Of a stretch of 64,000 nt of DNA, positions 26,776 to 35,076 are shown one piece after another. The stretch spans positions 124,001 through 188,000 of the forward strand of contig NZ_JAQV02000024.1 of assembly GCF_000732485.2 (NCBI RefSeq), read 5' to 3'. The notes beneath the pieces were generated by a model. It was not told the DNA's origin. It made no database searches and was given only the letters and a program-made list of their open reading frames with translations. Every line of letters starts with the position of its first letter. Position 1 is the stretch's first letter. Position numbers and translations under genes: made by a program. Origin of the DNA: Bacillus sp. SJS (GTDB lineage: Bacteria > Bacillota > Bacilli > Bacillales > Bacillaceae).

Positions 26776-27153
26776 AAAGCGCTCATGGATATTATTATGC
26801 TTATAGGTCCCCGCTTCACTGAATTCTGCGAGTTCCATCGACAGGGCCAGATATCGTGATGAAAACAGCAGCTGAAAATGATGTTTCACCATTTCGAATA
26901 GCTTTTCACAGACTTCCTTTTTGTCTTCATCCGACCGCCCAGCACCTATTTTCAATGAAATATGAACAAAAGCATCATCTTCTTGACCATCTGCAATCAA
27001 GTAGTCCTGAAGCTCAATTGCTCTGGAACGGATCCCTCCTTTTGGAAAGAGGTCGCTTCTTAATAGGAGGATGCCGTTTATTTTTTTCAAAAGCGCTGGA
27101 ATGTCCGCCTGATCCTTAATGTTCTTCGTGTATTCGACCACGATGTGAGGCAT
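26758..27153 (-). CDS. hpaF: 5-carboxymethyl-2-hydroxymuconate delta-isomerase
   Basis: 131-residue tautomerase-fold enzyme that isomerises 5-carboxymethyl-2-hydroxymuconate in the homoprotocatechuate meta-cleavage pathway. The processed N-terminus PHIVVEYT supplies the catalytic proline, and ISLKIGAGRSDEDKKEV is the family core. It is the last gene of the hpa operon. Start ATG 27153 follows AAAAGGAGGAGTCCC. It overlaps the end of hpaG2 by 38 bases, implying coupled translation. Its stop lies within the terminator hairpin. Confidence 0.88.
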   Translation of the reverse strand: MPHIVVEYTKNIKDQADIPALLKKINGILLLRSDLFPKGGIRSRAIELQDYLIADGQEDDAFVHISLKIGAGRSDEDKKEVCEKLFEMVKHHFQLLFSSRYLALSMELAEFSEAGTYKHNNIHERFKKAPR

Positions 27154-27931
27154 GGGACTCCTCCTTTTTTACCTCTTGGATGCCAAATACTTCATCGCTG
27201 ACAACCGTGTTTTCCAGTCTTCCTATTCCTTCAATTTCAGTTACAACTATGTCGCCTGCAGCAGTGTCCGAAAGTCCTTCCGGGGTTCCAGTGAGAATGA
27301 TATCGTTTTCTTCCAAGGTCATAAACCGGCTGAGGTATTCGATCAAGTCCCGTATACCAAACACCATATCTCTCGTATTTCCTTCCTGCGTCAGCTTCCC
27401 GTTTACAAATGTGCGGAGTGCCAGATTCATAGGATCCGTAATATCTGCCGCATCCGTCAGCCATGGCCCGATTGGTGTGCAGCCATCCCGGTTTTTCACA
27501 CGCAAATTCGGCCGGAAGTAGTTTTCGAGATAATCACGAATGGCATAGTCATTGGCAATCGTATATCCCTTCACATACTGATACGCTTCCTCACGCTTTA
27601 CGTGCCGCGCCTTTTTCCCGATGACAACAGCAAGCTCACATTCATAATGCATGTATTCGGCTCCTGCAGGCCGTCTCGACTGGCCGCGGTGGCCGACGAA
27701 TGCATGAGGTCCTTTTAAAAATATGAGCGGCTCGGGGGGCGCTTGAAAGTCAAGCTCCTTCGCATGATCGGCATAATTCAGTCCGAGGGCAAAAACGGTA
27801 CGGGGGTTGACTGGAGGAAGCCAGACAACTTCATTTTCTTTGACCAAACGTCCGTCATCCAGTTTTACATCTCCATTTGATTCCACTGCTTCATGAACGG
27901 CTCCTGCATAGGCGACCCTCGCTCTTTTCAT
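27116..27931 (-). CDS. hpaG2: HpaG C-terminal-type FAH-family enzyme (isomerase/decarboxylase)
   Basis: 271-residue fumarylacetoacetate-hydrolase-superfamily enzyme. It matches the C-terminal half of E. coli HpaG: ALGLNYADHAKELDF, EYMHYECELAVVIGKKA (metal-binding acidic residues), YAIRDYLENYFRPNLRVKNRDG and LTGTPEGLSDT. HpaG decarboxylates 5-oxo-pent-3-ene-1,2,5-tricarboxylate and isomerises the product. ATG at 27931 overlaps the previous stop as ATGA, favoured over the ATG at 27946. Confidence 0.9.
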   Translation of the reverse strand: MKRARVAYAGAVHEAVESNGDVKLDDGRLVKENEVVWLPPVNPRTVFALGLNYADHAKELDFQAPPEPLIFLKGPHAFVGHRGQSRRPAGAEYMHYECELAVVIGKKARHVKREEAYQYVKGYTIANDYAIRDYLENYFRPNLRVKNRDGCTPIGPWLTDAADITDPMNLALRTFVNGKLTQEGNTRDMVFGIRDLIEYLSRFMTLEENDIILTGTPEGLSDTAAGDIVVTEIEGIGRLENTVVSDEVFGIQEVKKEESHASHRGRIHEEH

Positions 27932-28707
27932 AGCTGCACCATCCATTCCTCTTCTTTTGCCACTCGGTTCTGCAGCGAACCTACACTTTCTATGGAAATT
28001 TTGACCGTATCTCCGTCTTTCAAATGAGGAGGATTTTCAGGAACCCCTGCCAGCAGGATGTCTCCTTCGTCCAGCGTCATGAATTCCGTCACATCAGCAA
28101 TCAGCTTTGAAACGGGACGGATCAGGTTCGCCGTCGTCGTTTCCTGCTGAAGAACTTCATTGACATATACTCGAATTATTAATGCATCCGGATTTTCCAC
28201 ATTTTCACGAGCTGCAATCCAAGGACCTGCCGGGCAAAAACCATCTCTGCACTTTTGCATAATGGGAGGCCGGTATACACTCGAATACGGAATACTCACA
28301 TCATTTACCACTGTATATCCTGCAACATATTCAAGGGCTTCCTCTTCCTTTAACCGCATCGCTTTTTTTCCTATTACGATTCCAAGAGCAGCACCAGCCT
28401 GTAATTCCTCTACCCCTTCCGGCAGCGGAATGGGCATGCCATGCCCGGAGATTGTGTTGGCAGGCTTCATATATAAAACGGGTGCTTCGGGAGGTTTTTT
28501 GTAGGGAGGCTGGTATACGGAATCACCAAGCTGCTCCAATTCTCCCCGAAAGTTCAGAGCGGTTCCATAAACGGTACCGGAAATAGGTGATTCCAAGATT
28601 AGCCCATTTGTAAAATAAGAGGTTCCATTGTAAATAAACTCCTCTCCCTGAACCTCCACCTTTTCGATCCGGGAGGTTCCTGGGATTTTTACTATCGCTG
28701 TTTTCAT
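27928..28707 (-). CDS. hpaG1: HpaG N-terminal-type FAH-family enzyme
   Basis: 259-residue FAH-superfamily protein corresponding to the N-terminal half of enterobacterial HpaG: YMKPANTISGHGMPIPLPEG, YVAGYTVVNDVSIPYSSVYRPP and QKCRDGFCPAGPW. In E. coli the two halves are one fused polypeptide; here they are separate, coupled genes and presumably act as a heteromer. ATG at 28707 follows GGGAGGAAACCGA; the open frame to 28818 overlaps hpaD and is spurious. Gap to hpaD is 16 bases. Confidence 0.9.
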   Translation of the reverse strand: MKTAIVKIPGTSRIEKVEVQGEEFIYNGTSYFTNGLILESPISGTVYGTALNFRGELEQLGDSVYQPPYKKPPEAPVLYMKPANTISGHGMPIPLPEGVEELQAGAALGIVIGKKAMRLKEEEALEYVAGYTVVNDVSIPYSSVYRPPIMQKCRDGFCPAGPWIAARENVENPDALIIRVYVNEVLQQETTTANLIRPVSKLIADVTEFMTLDEGDILLAGVPENPPHLKDGDTVKISIESVGSLQNRVAKEEEWMVQL

Positions 28708-28723
28708 TCGGTTTCCTCCCAGA

Positions 28724-29710
28724 CTAAATGATAAACTCAGGCTTCTTCTGCTCAAGCGTCGGAGGAGCAGTTCCAACGGGTTTCCCTGTCTCGATATCCA
28801 AAAACGGTGCCGTTTCATTAAACCAGCTGTCCGGTGCTTTCGTTCCCCAGAACGTTTGCCGTCTCGGATCGTTTAAATCCCAGCGAATCGGCTTGAAATC
28901 AGGGTCGCTTGTTAAATAGTCTCCGCTGTACAGCTCGATCCGGTAGCCATCTGGATCCCTTAAGTATAGGAAGAAGGCGTTCGATAATCCGTGGCGCCCC
29001 GGACCGCGTTCGATGCTTGCAGCATACCCAAGAGATGCCAGCACATCGCAGCAATGAATGATCGCCATCGGATCCGGCAGCCAATAGCCAATGTGATGGA
29101 GACAAGGTCCCTCCCCATTCATAAAAGCCTGGTCATGAACCGTTTGCTTGCGGTGCAGCCATGCTGCCCAAATCCGATCCTGATCGGCCGCGGTATATTC
29201 CGAGCATGCAAACCCGAGTTCATTTACAAAGAAGCTAAACGCTTTTTCCACATCCGGAACACTGCAGTTGACGTGGTCAATGCGCTGTATTTTCGCTCCT
29301 TTATAAAGATCGTATCGCTGCAGCATTCTCTCAGCCGCATCCATTTTGCAGAAAAATTCGAGCGGCATGCCGGAAATATCATGAACATGAAGGGCTCTTC
29401 CAAGTGCATGCTGGGTCCCTTCCTCCATCCATTTAGTTTTCAGCCCTTTCGATTGGAACAATGCCTGAAGGCGATCCAGGTCTTCATTCGACCCCACCTT
29501 GTATCCAAGAGCATGAACACCGTACTGTTCAGATTTTTTCAGGACAAGGCTGTGGTGGGTATGCTCTTCCAAGCCTCTTAAGTAAATGGCCTCATCTGTC
29601 CGCTCTGTCTCAATGAATCCAAGTGCGTTCACATAAAACTTCCGGGAACGGTCGAGGTCCTTTACATTTAAAACTGTTCTGGCAACTCGAATAATGTTAA
29701 AGTCCGTCAA
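28724..29710 (-). CDS. hpaD: 3,4-dihydroxyphenylacetate 2,3-dioxygenase
   Basis: 328-residue extradiol dioxygenase of the vicinal-oxygen-chelate type, which opens the homoprotocatechuate ring. Two glyoxalase-like modules are visible (residues 8-120 and 140-265). The Fe/Mn ligands should be H146 (RIDHVNC), H205 or H206 (GPCLHHIGYW) and E259 (YRIELYSGDY). It resembles the Brevibacterium and Bacillus HPCD group rather than the enterobacterial LigB-type HpaD. TTG at 29710 is seven bases from GAGGG. Confidence 0.93.
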   Translation of the reverse strand: MTDFNIIRVARTVLNVKDLDRSRKFYVNALGFIETERTDEAIYLRGLEEHTHHSLVLKKSEQYGVHALGYKVGSNEDLDRLQALFQSKGLKTKWMEEGTQHALGRALHVHDISGMPLEFFCKMDAAERMLQRYDLYKGAKIQRIDHVNCSVPDVEKAFSFFVNELGFACSEYTAADQDRIWAAWLHRKQTVHDQAFMNGEGPCLHHIGYWLPDPMAIIHCCDVLASLGYAASIERGPGRHGLSNAFFLYLRDPDGYRIELYSGDYLTSDPDFKPIRWDLNDPRRQTFWGTKAPDSWFNETAPFLDIETGKPVGTAPPTLEQKKPEFII

Positions 29711-29725
29711 TGACGATCCCTCTTT

Positions 29726-31201
29726 TCATCCATTATTTTTGATCAGTTCCTCTGATCGGTCCAGGAATGCTTTTACCCGGTCGACATGCTCCTGCTTGTC
29801 ATATCCGGTGTAGAGGGCGCTTGCCATCCTGACCGGATCGCCGAAGAAAAAGCGCTCGTACAGCGTTTGCCTTGAGCCGAATGAGCTCATGCAAACGTCC
29901 CATGCAAGGCGGTACAGCTTGACGCGGCTTTCTGCATCACCAGTTGCAGACTGCAGGTATTTATCCAGGTCAGGACGGATTGCCGATTGGAAATCTGCTT
30001 GAGAAGGAAGAGCCATCAGCCCGCTTGCCCCCATAAGCTGCATAATTTCTGTGAACCGCGGATAAATTTTCGGAAAATAATTGCGCGCTGCGTTCAGCGG
30101 AGCGAAATCCGGCGTCATCGTGCCCCAGCGGTCAAGGTTTGCATTGGCCTCTGATGCCGTAACATACGCTTTCATCGTCTCAAGAGCGATGATGACCTCC
30201 GAAATTTTTTCCTGAATATGCTGATACTGTCCAATGTTGATCGTCTCAGCCATAAGCTGCAAAATGCCGAGAACGAACTCCGTTTTTGCAATGTTTTTCG
30301 CTACAACCTGATGCGTCATATGAACGACGGCGCTGCTCTCGTTATATGCCTGATTGCACACCGACACATCACCGAGGGAGAATACTCTGTCCCACGGAAC
30401 GGTGACGTCATCAAAAACGACGATTGTATCCATCTCCTCAAAACGTGAGCCCAGCGGATGATCGAAGCTTGTTTTTCCATAGTCGAAGGATTCGCGGCAA
30501 ATGAATTTCAGGCCAGGCGTGTTGTTTGGAATACAAAAGGCGTAGGCATACGGATTTTCTTCCTCCGACTGCTTAAGCAGCGTAGAAGGAAAAACCATGA
30601 TTTCATCGGTAATTCCGCCTTGGGTTGCAAGCAGTCTTGCTCCTTTAATGACAACACCATCCGGAGTTTTCTCTTTTATTCTTGCTGCAATAAACGGATC
30701 CGGCAGCTGGGACGCATTGACTGCCCGGTTGACCTGCGGCTGAATGAGCGTATGGGTGAGAGATAAATCGTTCTCGCGGGCGTATTCATAGTAATTCTTC
30801 ATATTTTTTGCATACATCGGATCCTGGCTGCCGAACATTTCGGATGCCGCTCCATATGCCATAAGGCCAGCGTTAATGTAATCAGGCGAACGCCCCATCA
30901 TTCCCCCGTTATACCGGGCCCACTCCTGCATCATTCGGCGTCGCATCACAAGCTCTTCCTTTGTGGAAGGCTTCATAAAGGATGTGCCAACCCGTTCTCC
31001 GCTAGATGGCGACACATATGTCATATAATCCTTCTTTTCGGAATCAAGCTGCATATCATATAGCTCAGCCTGTGATTTCATGACTCCTTTAAAAGCCGGA
31101 TGCTCAGAGATGCTGCCTTTAACCTGCTCCCCATCAATCCAGATTTCCGCCTGCGCTTTGTCCACGCGTTCAATATACTGTTTTCCCGTTTTTGCCGGCA
31201 T
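29726..31201 (-). CDS. hpaB: 4-hydroxyphenylacetate 3-monooxygenase, oxygenase component
   Basis: 491-residue FADH2-using hydroxylase, first step of the pathway (4-hydroxyphenylacetate to 3,4-dihydroxyphenylacetate). Recognised from AWARYNGGMMGRSPDYINAG, HTLIQPQVNR, FDDVTVPWDRVFSLGD and MQLMGASGLMALPSQADF. It needs a flavin reductase (HpaC), and none is encoded in this window. ATG at 31201 follows AAAGGGGAGTTAAGC and sits two bases after the hpaE stop. Confidence 0.95.
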   Translation of the reverse strand: MPAKTGKQYIERVDKAQAEIWIDGEQVKGSISEHPAFKGVMKSQAELYDMQLDSEKKDYMTYVSPSSGERVGTSFMKPSTKEELVMRRRMMQEWARYNGGMMGRSPDYINAGLMAYGAASEMFGSQDPMYAKNMKNYYEYARENDLSLTHTLIQPQVNRAVNASQLPDPFIAARIKEKTPDGVVIKGARLLATQGGITDEIMVFPSTLLKQSEEENPYAYAFCIPNNTPGLKFICRESFDYGKTSFDHPLGSRFEEMDTIVVFDDVTVPWDRVFSLGDVSVCNQAYNESSAVVHMTHQVVAKNIAKTEFVLGILQLMAETINIGQYQHIQEKISEVIIALETMKAYVTASEANANLDRWGTMTPDFAPLNAARNYFPKIYPRFTEIMQLMGASGLMALPSQADFQSAIRPDLDKYLQSATGDAESRVKLYRLAWDVCMSSFGSRQTLYERFFFGDPVRMASALYTGYDKQEHVDRVKAFLDRSEELIKNNG

Positions 31202-31203
31202 GC

Positions 31204-32715
31204 TTAACTCCCCTTTCTTTTTCCGAATTGCGGAATGTGATGATCGCCAAGTGCGACGTGAATAACTTTTGGCTCGCAGTAAAACTCCAGCATCGCATAA
31301 TGACCGCCTTCTCTTCCAATCCCGCTTGATTTCATCCCTCCGAAAGGAATGCGGAGATCGCGTACATTTTGCGAATTTACCCAGAGCATTCCTGCCTCTA
31401 CCGCCTGTGCAACCCGGTGTCCCCGCTTCAAATCATTTGTCCACACGTAACCTGCCAAGCCATACGGAACATCATTTGCAAGCTCAACCGCCTCTTCCTC
31501 TGTCTCAAATTCAATCACAGACATGACCGGCCCGAAGATCTCTTCCTGGCACACTCTCATATCATTGCGTGCGTTCAGGAGCAAGGTTGGCGGCACGAAA
31601 TTTCCTGCTTTGAGCTCCTCCGGTATTTCCCCCTGGAAAACCGTGCAGCCTTCTTCTTTCGCTAAATCAATGTAATCGCGTACCTTGCGGCAATGCGCTT
31701 TATCAATAAGCGGTCCAAGCTGAGTTCCCATGTCCAGCGGGTCGCCGACTACAAGATTTTGGACACGCTCTTTCAGCTTTGCAATAAAAGATTCTTTAAT
31801 GTTCTTTTGCAAAAATAAGCGGGAGTTCGCTGTGCATCGTTCTCCATTAAAAGAAAAAATTCCCCAAACCGCCGCGTCCAGCGCCCTTTCCTGGTCCGCA
31901 TCGTCAAAAACGATAAGAGGAGACTTTCCGCCAAGCTCCATCGATGTTTTTTTCAGGCTGTCGGCTGCATTTTTTATGATGATTGATCCAGTCTTTGTCT
32001 CCCCTGTGAACGAGATGGCCTTCACATCAGGATGAGCGACAAGCGCGGCCCCGGCTGTTTCTCCAAATCCATGTACGACGTTAAAAACGCCTGGAGGAAG
32101 CTCTGCTTTATGAATAATCTCTGCAAGTTTATTGGCGGTAAGCGGAGAAAGCTCTGCTGGTTTCAAAATGACGGTATTTCCGGTAGCAAGCGCCGGTGCG
32201 ACCTTCCATGTTTCCAGCATGAACGGTGCATTCCACGGTGTAATTAGACCGATTGGACCAAGGGGTTTATACACGGTGTAGTTTATAAACTCATCGTCTG
32301 CCGCATACGATTCTCCATGCAGCTTCGTCTGAACCATCCGTGAATAAAACCGGAAGTTCTCCGCCGCCCTTGCCGTCATTTTTCTTGTCTGGCTGATGGG
32401 CAGGCCGGTATCAAGCGATTCCAAATAAGCAATCTCCTCAATTTCCTCATCAATCAGTGCGGCAATCCGCTCAATGAACTTCATCCGTTTCTCTATTTTC
32501 ATGGAGCCCCACTGAACAAAGGCACGTTTAGCAGAAGCGACGGCTTGATCGATTTCCTCCTTCCGTCCCTCTGCTACTTCATTCATTCTGTCATTCTTAT
32601 ACGGATTGATATTTTCAAAAGTCTGATCCGAATTCAGAAATGCCCCGTTTATATACTGCATAACAGGCTGAAGCAGTTTATGCTCTGCAGCCGTCTTATT
32701 GGATTGTGTCTGCAT
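31204..32715 (-). CDS. hpaE: 5-carboxymethyl-2-hydroxymuconate semialdehyde dehydrogenase
   Basis: 503-residue NAD-dependent aldehyde dehydrogenase. Catalytic C294 is in FNGERCTANSR, general base E260 in MELGGKSP, and the oxyanion asparagine N162 in TPWNAPF. By position it oxidises the semialdehyde made by HpaD. Full family length. ATG at 32715 follows AGGAGGGTAAAT. Second gene of the operon. Confidence 0.93.
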   Translation of the reverse strand: MQTQSNKTAAEHKLLQPVMQYINGAFLNSDQTFENINPYKNDRMNEVAEGRKEEIDQAVASAKRAFVQWGSMKIEKRMKFIERIAALIDEEIEEIAYLESLDTGLPISQTRKMTARAAENFRFYSRMVQTKLHGESYAADDEFINYTVYKPLGPIGLITPWNAPFMLETWKVAPALATGNTVILKPAELSPLTANKLAEIIHKAELPPGVFNVVHGFGETAGAALVAHPDVKAISFTGETKTGSIIIKNAADSLKKTSMELGGKSPLIVFDDADQERALDAAVWGIFSFNGERCTANSRLFLQKNIKESFIAKLKERVQNLVVGDPLDMGTQLGPLIDKAHCRKVRDYIDLAKEEGCTVFQGEIPEELKAGNFVPPTLLLNARNDMRVCQEEIFGPVMSVIEFETEEEAVELANDVPYGLAGYVWTNDLKRGHRVAQAVEAGMLWVNSQNVRDLRIPFGGMKSSGIGREGGHYAMLEFYCEPKVIHVALGDHHIPQFGKRKGS

Positions 32716-32733
32716 ATTTACCCTCCTGTTTTC

Positions 32734-33660
32734 TTAAAGCGTTCCTGCCTCTTCGGGAAGTTCTACGTACATTTTCAGTACTTCCCGGATCTCATCCTGA
32801 AGCTGTTTTGTTGGAAGATCCATCGGCATGCGGAGCACCGGCTTAATTTTGTGCATCATTCCAAGGGCAGCTTTGAGCGGTGCCGGATTTGTGTCTTTGA
32901 ACAAAACATCATTCAGCGGCATCAGCTCATAATGCAGATTAATGGCGCGGGTAATATCGCCTTCATTCCAGGCGTTGTATACATCCGCCACCTTTTTCGG
33001 CTCAACGTTTGCCGTGGCACTGATGTAGCCGGCTCCGCCAATGGCAAGCATCGGATAGCAAAGCAATTCAATGCCTGAGTAAAGAAGAAAATCTCTTCCG
33101 CACTCTAAAAGCACACGGTTCACATGTTCGAAATCCTTATTGGATTCCTTTGCTCCAATAATGTTCGGCACCTCTTTTGCCAGCCGGGCCATCGTTTTCA
33201 CTTCCAGGTTCACCGCTGTCCGGCCCGGAATATTGTAGATGATGACTGGGATCTCTACAGATTCAGCCACCGTTTTAAAATATTTGTAAAGAGCGTGCTG
33301 GGAAGGCTTATTATAATAAGGAACGATGACCATCGCTGCATCTGCACCAAGCTCCTGAGCCTTTTTCGTTAAATAAAGCGTTTCTTCATAATTTGCCGAT
33401 CCCGTTCCCGGTACGAAAGGAACCTGTTTGTTGACCGCCTTTGCTGCGATTCCCATCACCTGAACGCGTTCCTCTACAGTCAAAGAACTCGGTTCACCCG
33501 TCGTCCCCGTCACAGAAATTCCATGGCTGCCGCTCTCGATATGCCAATGAATCAGTTTTTCAAGAGTTTGAAAATCAATCGATCCATCCTCGTGGAACGG
33601 TGTAATAATCGGGGCGATGGATCCTCTTAATCTCTTTTTTACATCCTCATATCCAGTCAC
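32734..33660 (-). CDS. DapA-family class I aldolase, probable HpaI substitute
   Basis: 308-residue (beta/alpha)8 enzyme of the dihydrodipicolinate synthase/NAL family. Schiff-base lysine K171 (IIGAKESNKD), Y142 (IIYNIPGRT), pyruvate motif VTGTTGEPSSLT and VPYYNKPSQ are all present. As first gene of the hpa operon it most likely performs the last step, cleaving 2,4-dihydroxyhept-2-ene-1,7-dioate to pyruvate and succinic semialdehyde, in place of class II HpaI. A genuine lysine-pathway role is less likely here. GTG at 33660 is eight bases from AGGAG; an earlier GTG at 33666 is too close. Confidence 0.85.
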   Translation of the reverse strand: MTGYEDVKKRLRGSIAPIITPFHEDGSIDFQTLEKLIHWHIESGSHGISVTGTTGEPSSLTVEERVQVMGIAAKAVNKQVPFVPGTGSANYEETLYLTKKAQELGADAAMVIVPYYNKPSQHALYKYFKTVAESVEIPVIIYNIPGRTAVNLEVKTMARLAKEVPNIIGAKESNKDFEHVNRVLLECGRDFLLYSGIELLCYPMLAIGGAGYISATANVEPKKVADVYNAWNEGDITRAINLHYELMPLNDVLFKDTNPAPLKAALGMMHKIKPVLRMPMDLPTKQLQDEIREVLKMYVELPEEAGTL

Positions 33661-33704
33661 ATGCACTCTCTCCTTTTTGTAAGAACTATCATCCGATCTA
33701 ATTT

Positions 33705-33735
33705 GTTTTCAAACAAAACTTGAAAACGCTTACAA
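33705..33735. promoter_or_regulatory. perfect cre site and inverted repeat in the hpa promoter region
   Basis: TTGAAAACGCTTACAA (33720-33735) fits the CcpA cre consensus WTGNNARCGNWWWCAW at every position. It overlaps a perfect 8-bp inverted repeat GTTTTCAA-N7-TTGAAAAC (33705-33727). Both lie 45-75 bases before the hpa operon start, so carbon catabolite repression is expected. Confidence 0.8.
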
Positions 33736-33783
33736 AATTAATCTAACATGTGCTACCATATATGGAAAATACATAAAAGATAG

Positions 33784-33810
33784 CGTATCGATACAAAAAA
33801 CGTATGGATA
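33784..33810. promoter_or_regulatory. direct repeats at the lysR-type gene, candidate LTTR sites
   Basis: CGTATCGATA (33784-33793) and CGTATGGATA (33801-33810) are direct repeats 17 bases apart. The first is part of the palindrome GTATCGATAC. They lie between the divergent promoters, just before the regulator start, consistent with LysR autoregulation. Confidence 0.5.
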
Positions 33811-33821
33811 GGGTGAGTGGT

Positions 33822-34703
33822 TTGGATCTAAAACAGCTCCGGTATTTTTGTATCATCGCAGAAGAAGGCCAAGTGACACGTGCTGCAAAAAAACTGCACA
33901 TGGCCCAGCCTCCGCTAAGCTACCAGCTAAAGTCGCTCGAGGAAGAACTCGGTGTTTTACTGATGGAAAGGAACGGCAAAAAAATGGAACTGACCGAAGC
34001 CGGAACCATTCTTTACGAACGGGCCAACTCACTTCTGCTCCAAATGGAAGCCGCTGTATCCGAGGTGAAAGAGGCAGGTGAAGGCTTATCCGGCCTGCTT
34101 TCCATCGGCTGTGTAAAAACTGGCTTCTCCTATATCCCCGAGCGGATTCGCTTTTTTCGGGAACAGTATCCGAACGTCTCGTTCAGACTGCATGAAGGAG
34201 ATTCCTACCGGCTGGCAGAGGATGTGCGAAACCGAAGCATTGAACTGGCTCTCGTCCGCCTCCCTCTTGACCTGAACGATTTTGACTGCCTCCCACTCTC
34301 CAAAGATCCTTTCGCTGCAATCGTACCTGAGCATTTGGAAATGAACAGCACCATTGATATGGCGGATCTTTCCGAGCTGCCGCTTATGCTGCTTCACCGG
34401 GTCAGCGGAATCGGGCTGTTTGAGTTAGTAGTGAACGCGTTTCAAAAGCACGGTTTAAAACCGGCCATCGTTTGCCAATGCCCTGATGCAGCGATGCTGA
34501 TGGCACTCGTCAGAGAAGGCGTCGGCGTTGCCATTCTGCCCGAGTCCACACTCCGATCCTTTCCAAATAGCGGACTGAAGGCTGTTCCTATAAGAAACAG
34601 TGAACTTCTATCAGACTGTGCGCTGATTTGGCTGAAGGACCGGTATTTATCGAAGAAAGCGGTGCGGTTTCGGGAGACGTTTTTGGGGGAGGGGGGGAAC
34701 TGA
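33822..34703 (+). CDS. LysR-family regulator, divergent from the hpa operon
   Basis: 293 residues. The N-terminal winged HTH is LKQLRYFCIIAEEGQVTRAAKKLHMAQPPLS, followed by the linker helix and the two-lobed effector domain (LLSIGCVKTGFSYIPERI, ELALVRLPLD, VREGVGVAILPEST). The divergent position makes it the probable 4-hydroxyphenylacetate-responsive activator, unlike the MarR-type HpaR of enterobacteria. TTG at 33822 with AGGGTG upstream gives the typical MDLKQLRYF start. ATG at 33804 is the longer alternative. Confidence 0.9.
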   Translation: MDLKQLRYFCIIAEEGQVTRAAKKLHMAQPPLSYQLKSLEEELGVLLMERNGKKMELTEAGTILYERANSLLLQMEAAVSEVKEAGEGLSGLLSIGCVKTGFSYIPERIRFFREQYPNVSFRLHEGDSYRLAEDVRNRSIELALVRLPLDLNDFDCLPLSKDPFAAIVPEHLEMNSTIDMADLSELPLMLLHRVSGIGLFELVVNAFQKHGLKPAIVCQCPDAAMLMALVREGVGVAILPESTLRSFPNSGLKAVPIRNSELLSDCALIWLKDRYLSKKAVRFRETFLGEGGN

Positions 34704-34750
34704 GCGGGGTGGCGCCTGGTCTAATATCCCTGTCTGAAAACTCTTGGTTT

Positions 34751-35003
34751 GCACTGACCCCCAACACAGCACCGTATCGGGGGACAGAGGAAGACTTCGC
34801 TAAAGATACGGAGGACAAGAGCTGGCAGTGATCGGGGACGGAGATTTAGTGTGGTAGAGAAATGGGGGTCAGTGCATTGCACTGACCCCCAACACAGCAC
34901 CGCATCGGGGGACAAAGGAAGACTTCGCTAAAGATACGGAGGACAAGAGCTTGCAGTGAGCGGGGACGGAGATTTAGTGCGTTAGAGAAGCGGGGGTCAG
35001 TGC
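34751..35003. repeat. REP-like element, two 128-bp tandem units with inverted ends
   Basis: Two copies begin at 34751 and 34879. Each starts with GCACTGACCCCC and ends with GGGGGTCAGTGC, a perfect 12-bp terminal inverted repeat. At the junction (34864-34890) the ends form a back-to-back palindrome. The inner parts share AAGACTTCGCTAAAGATACG with few differences. No open reading frame of note. The element occupies the 370-base gap between the lysR-type gene and the acetyltransferase. Confidence 0.9.
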
Positions 35004-35010
35004 ACAACAA

Positions 35011-35043
35011 TAAAAAAACACACCCAAAATCAGGTGTGTTTTA
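35011..35043. terminator. bidirectional terminator
   Basis: AAACACACC (35017-35025) / GGTGTGTTT (35033-35041), with a longer T-run on the minus strand, between the convergent lysR-type and acetyltransferase genes. Confidence 0.85.
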
Positions 35044-35076
35044 CATTCCTCTCATACGCATCAAACAATTCCTTCA

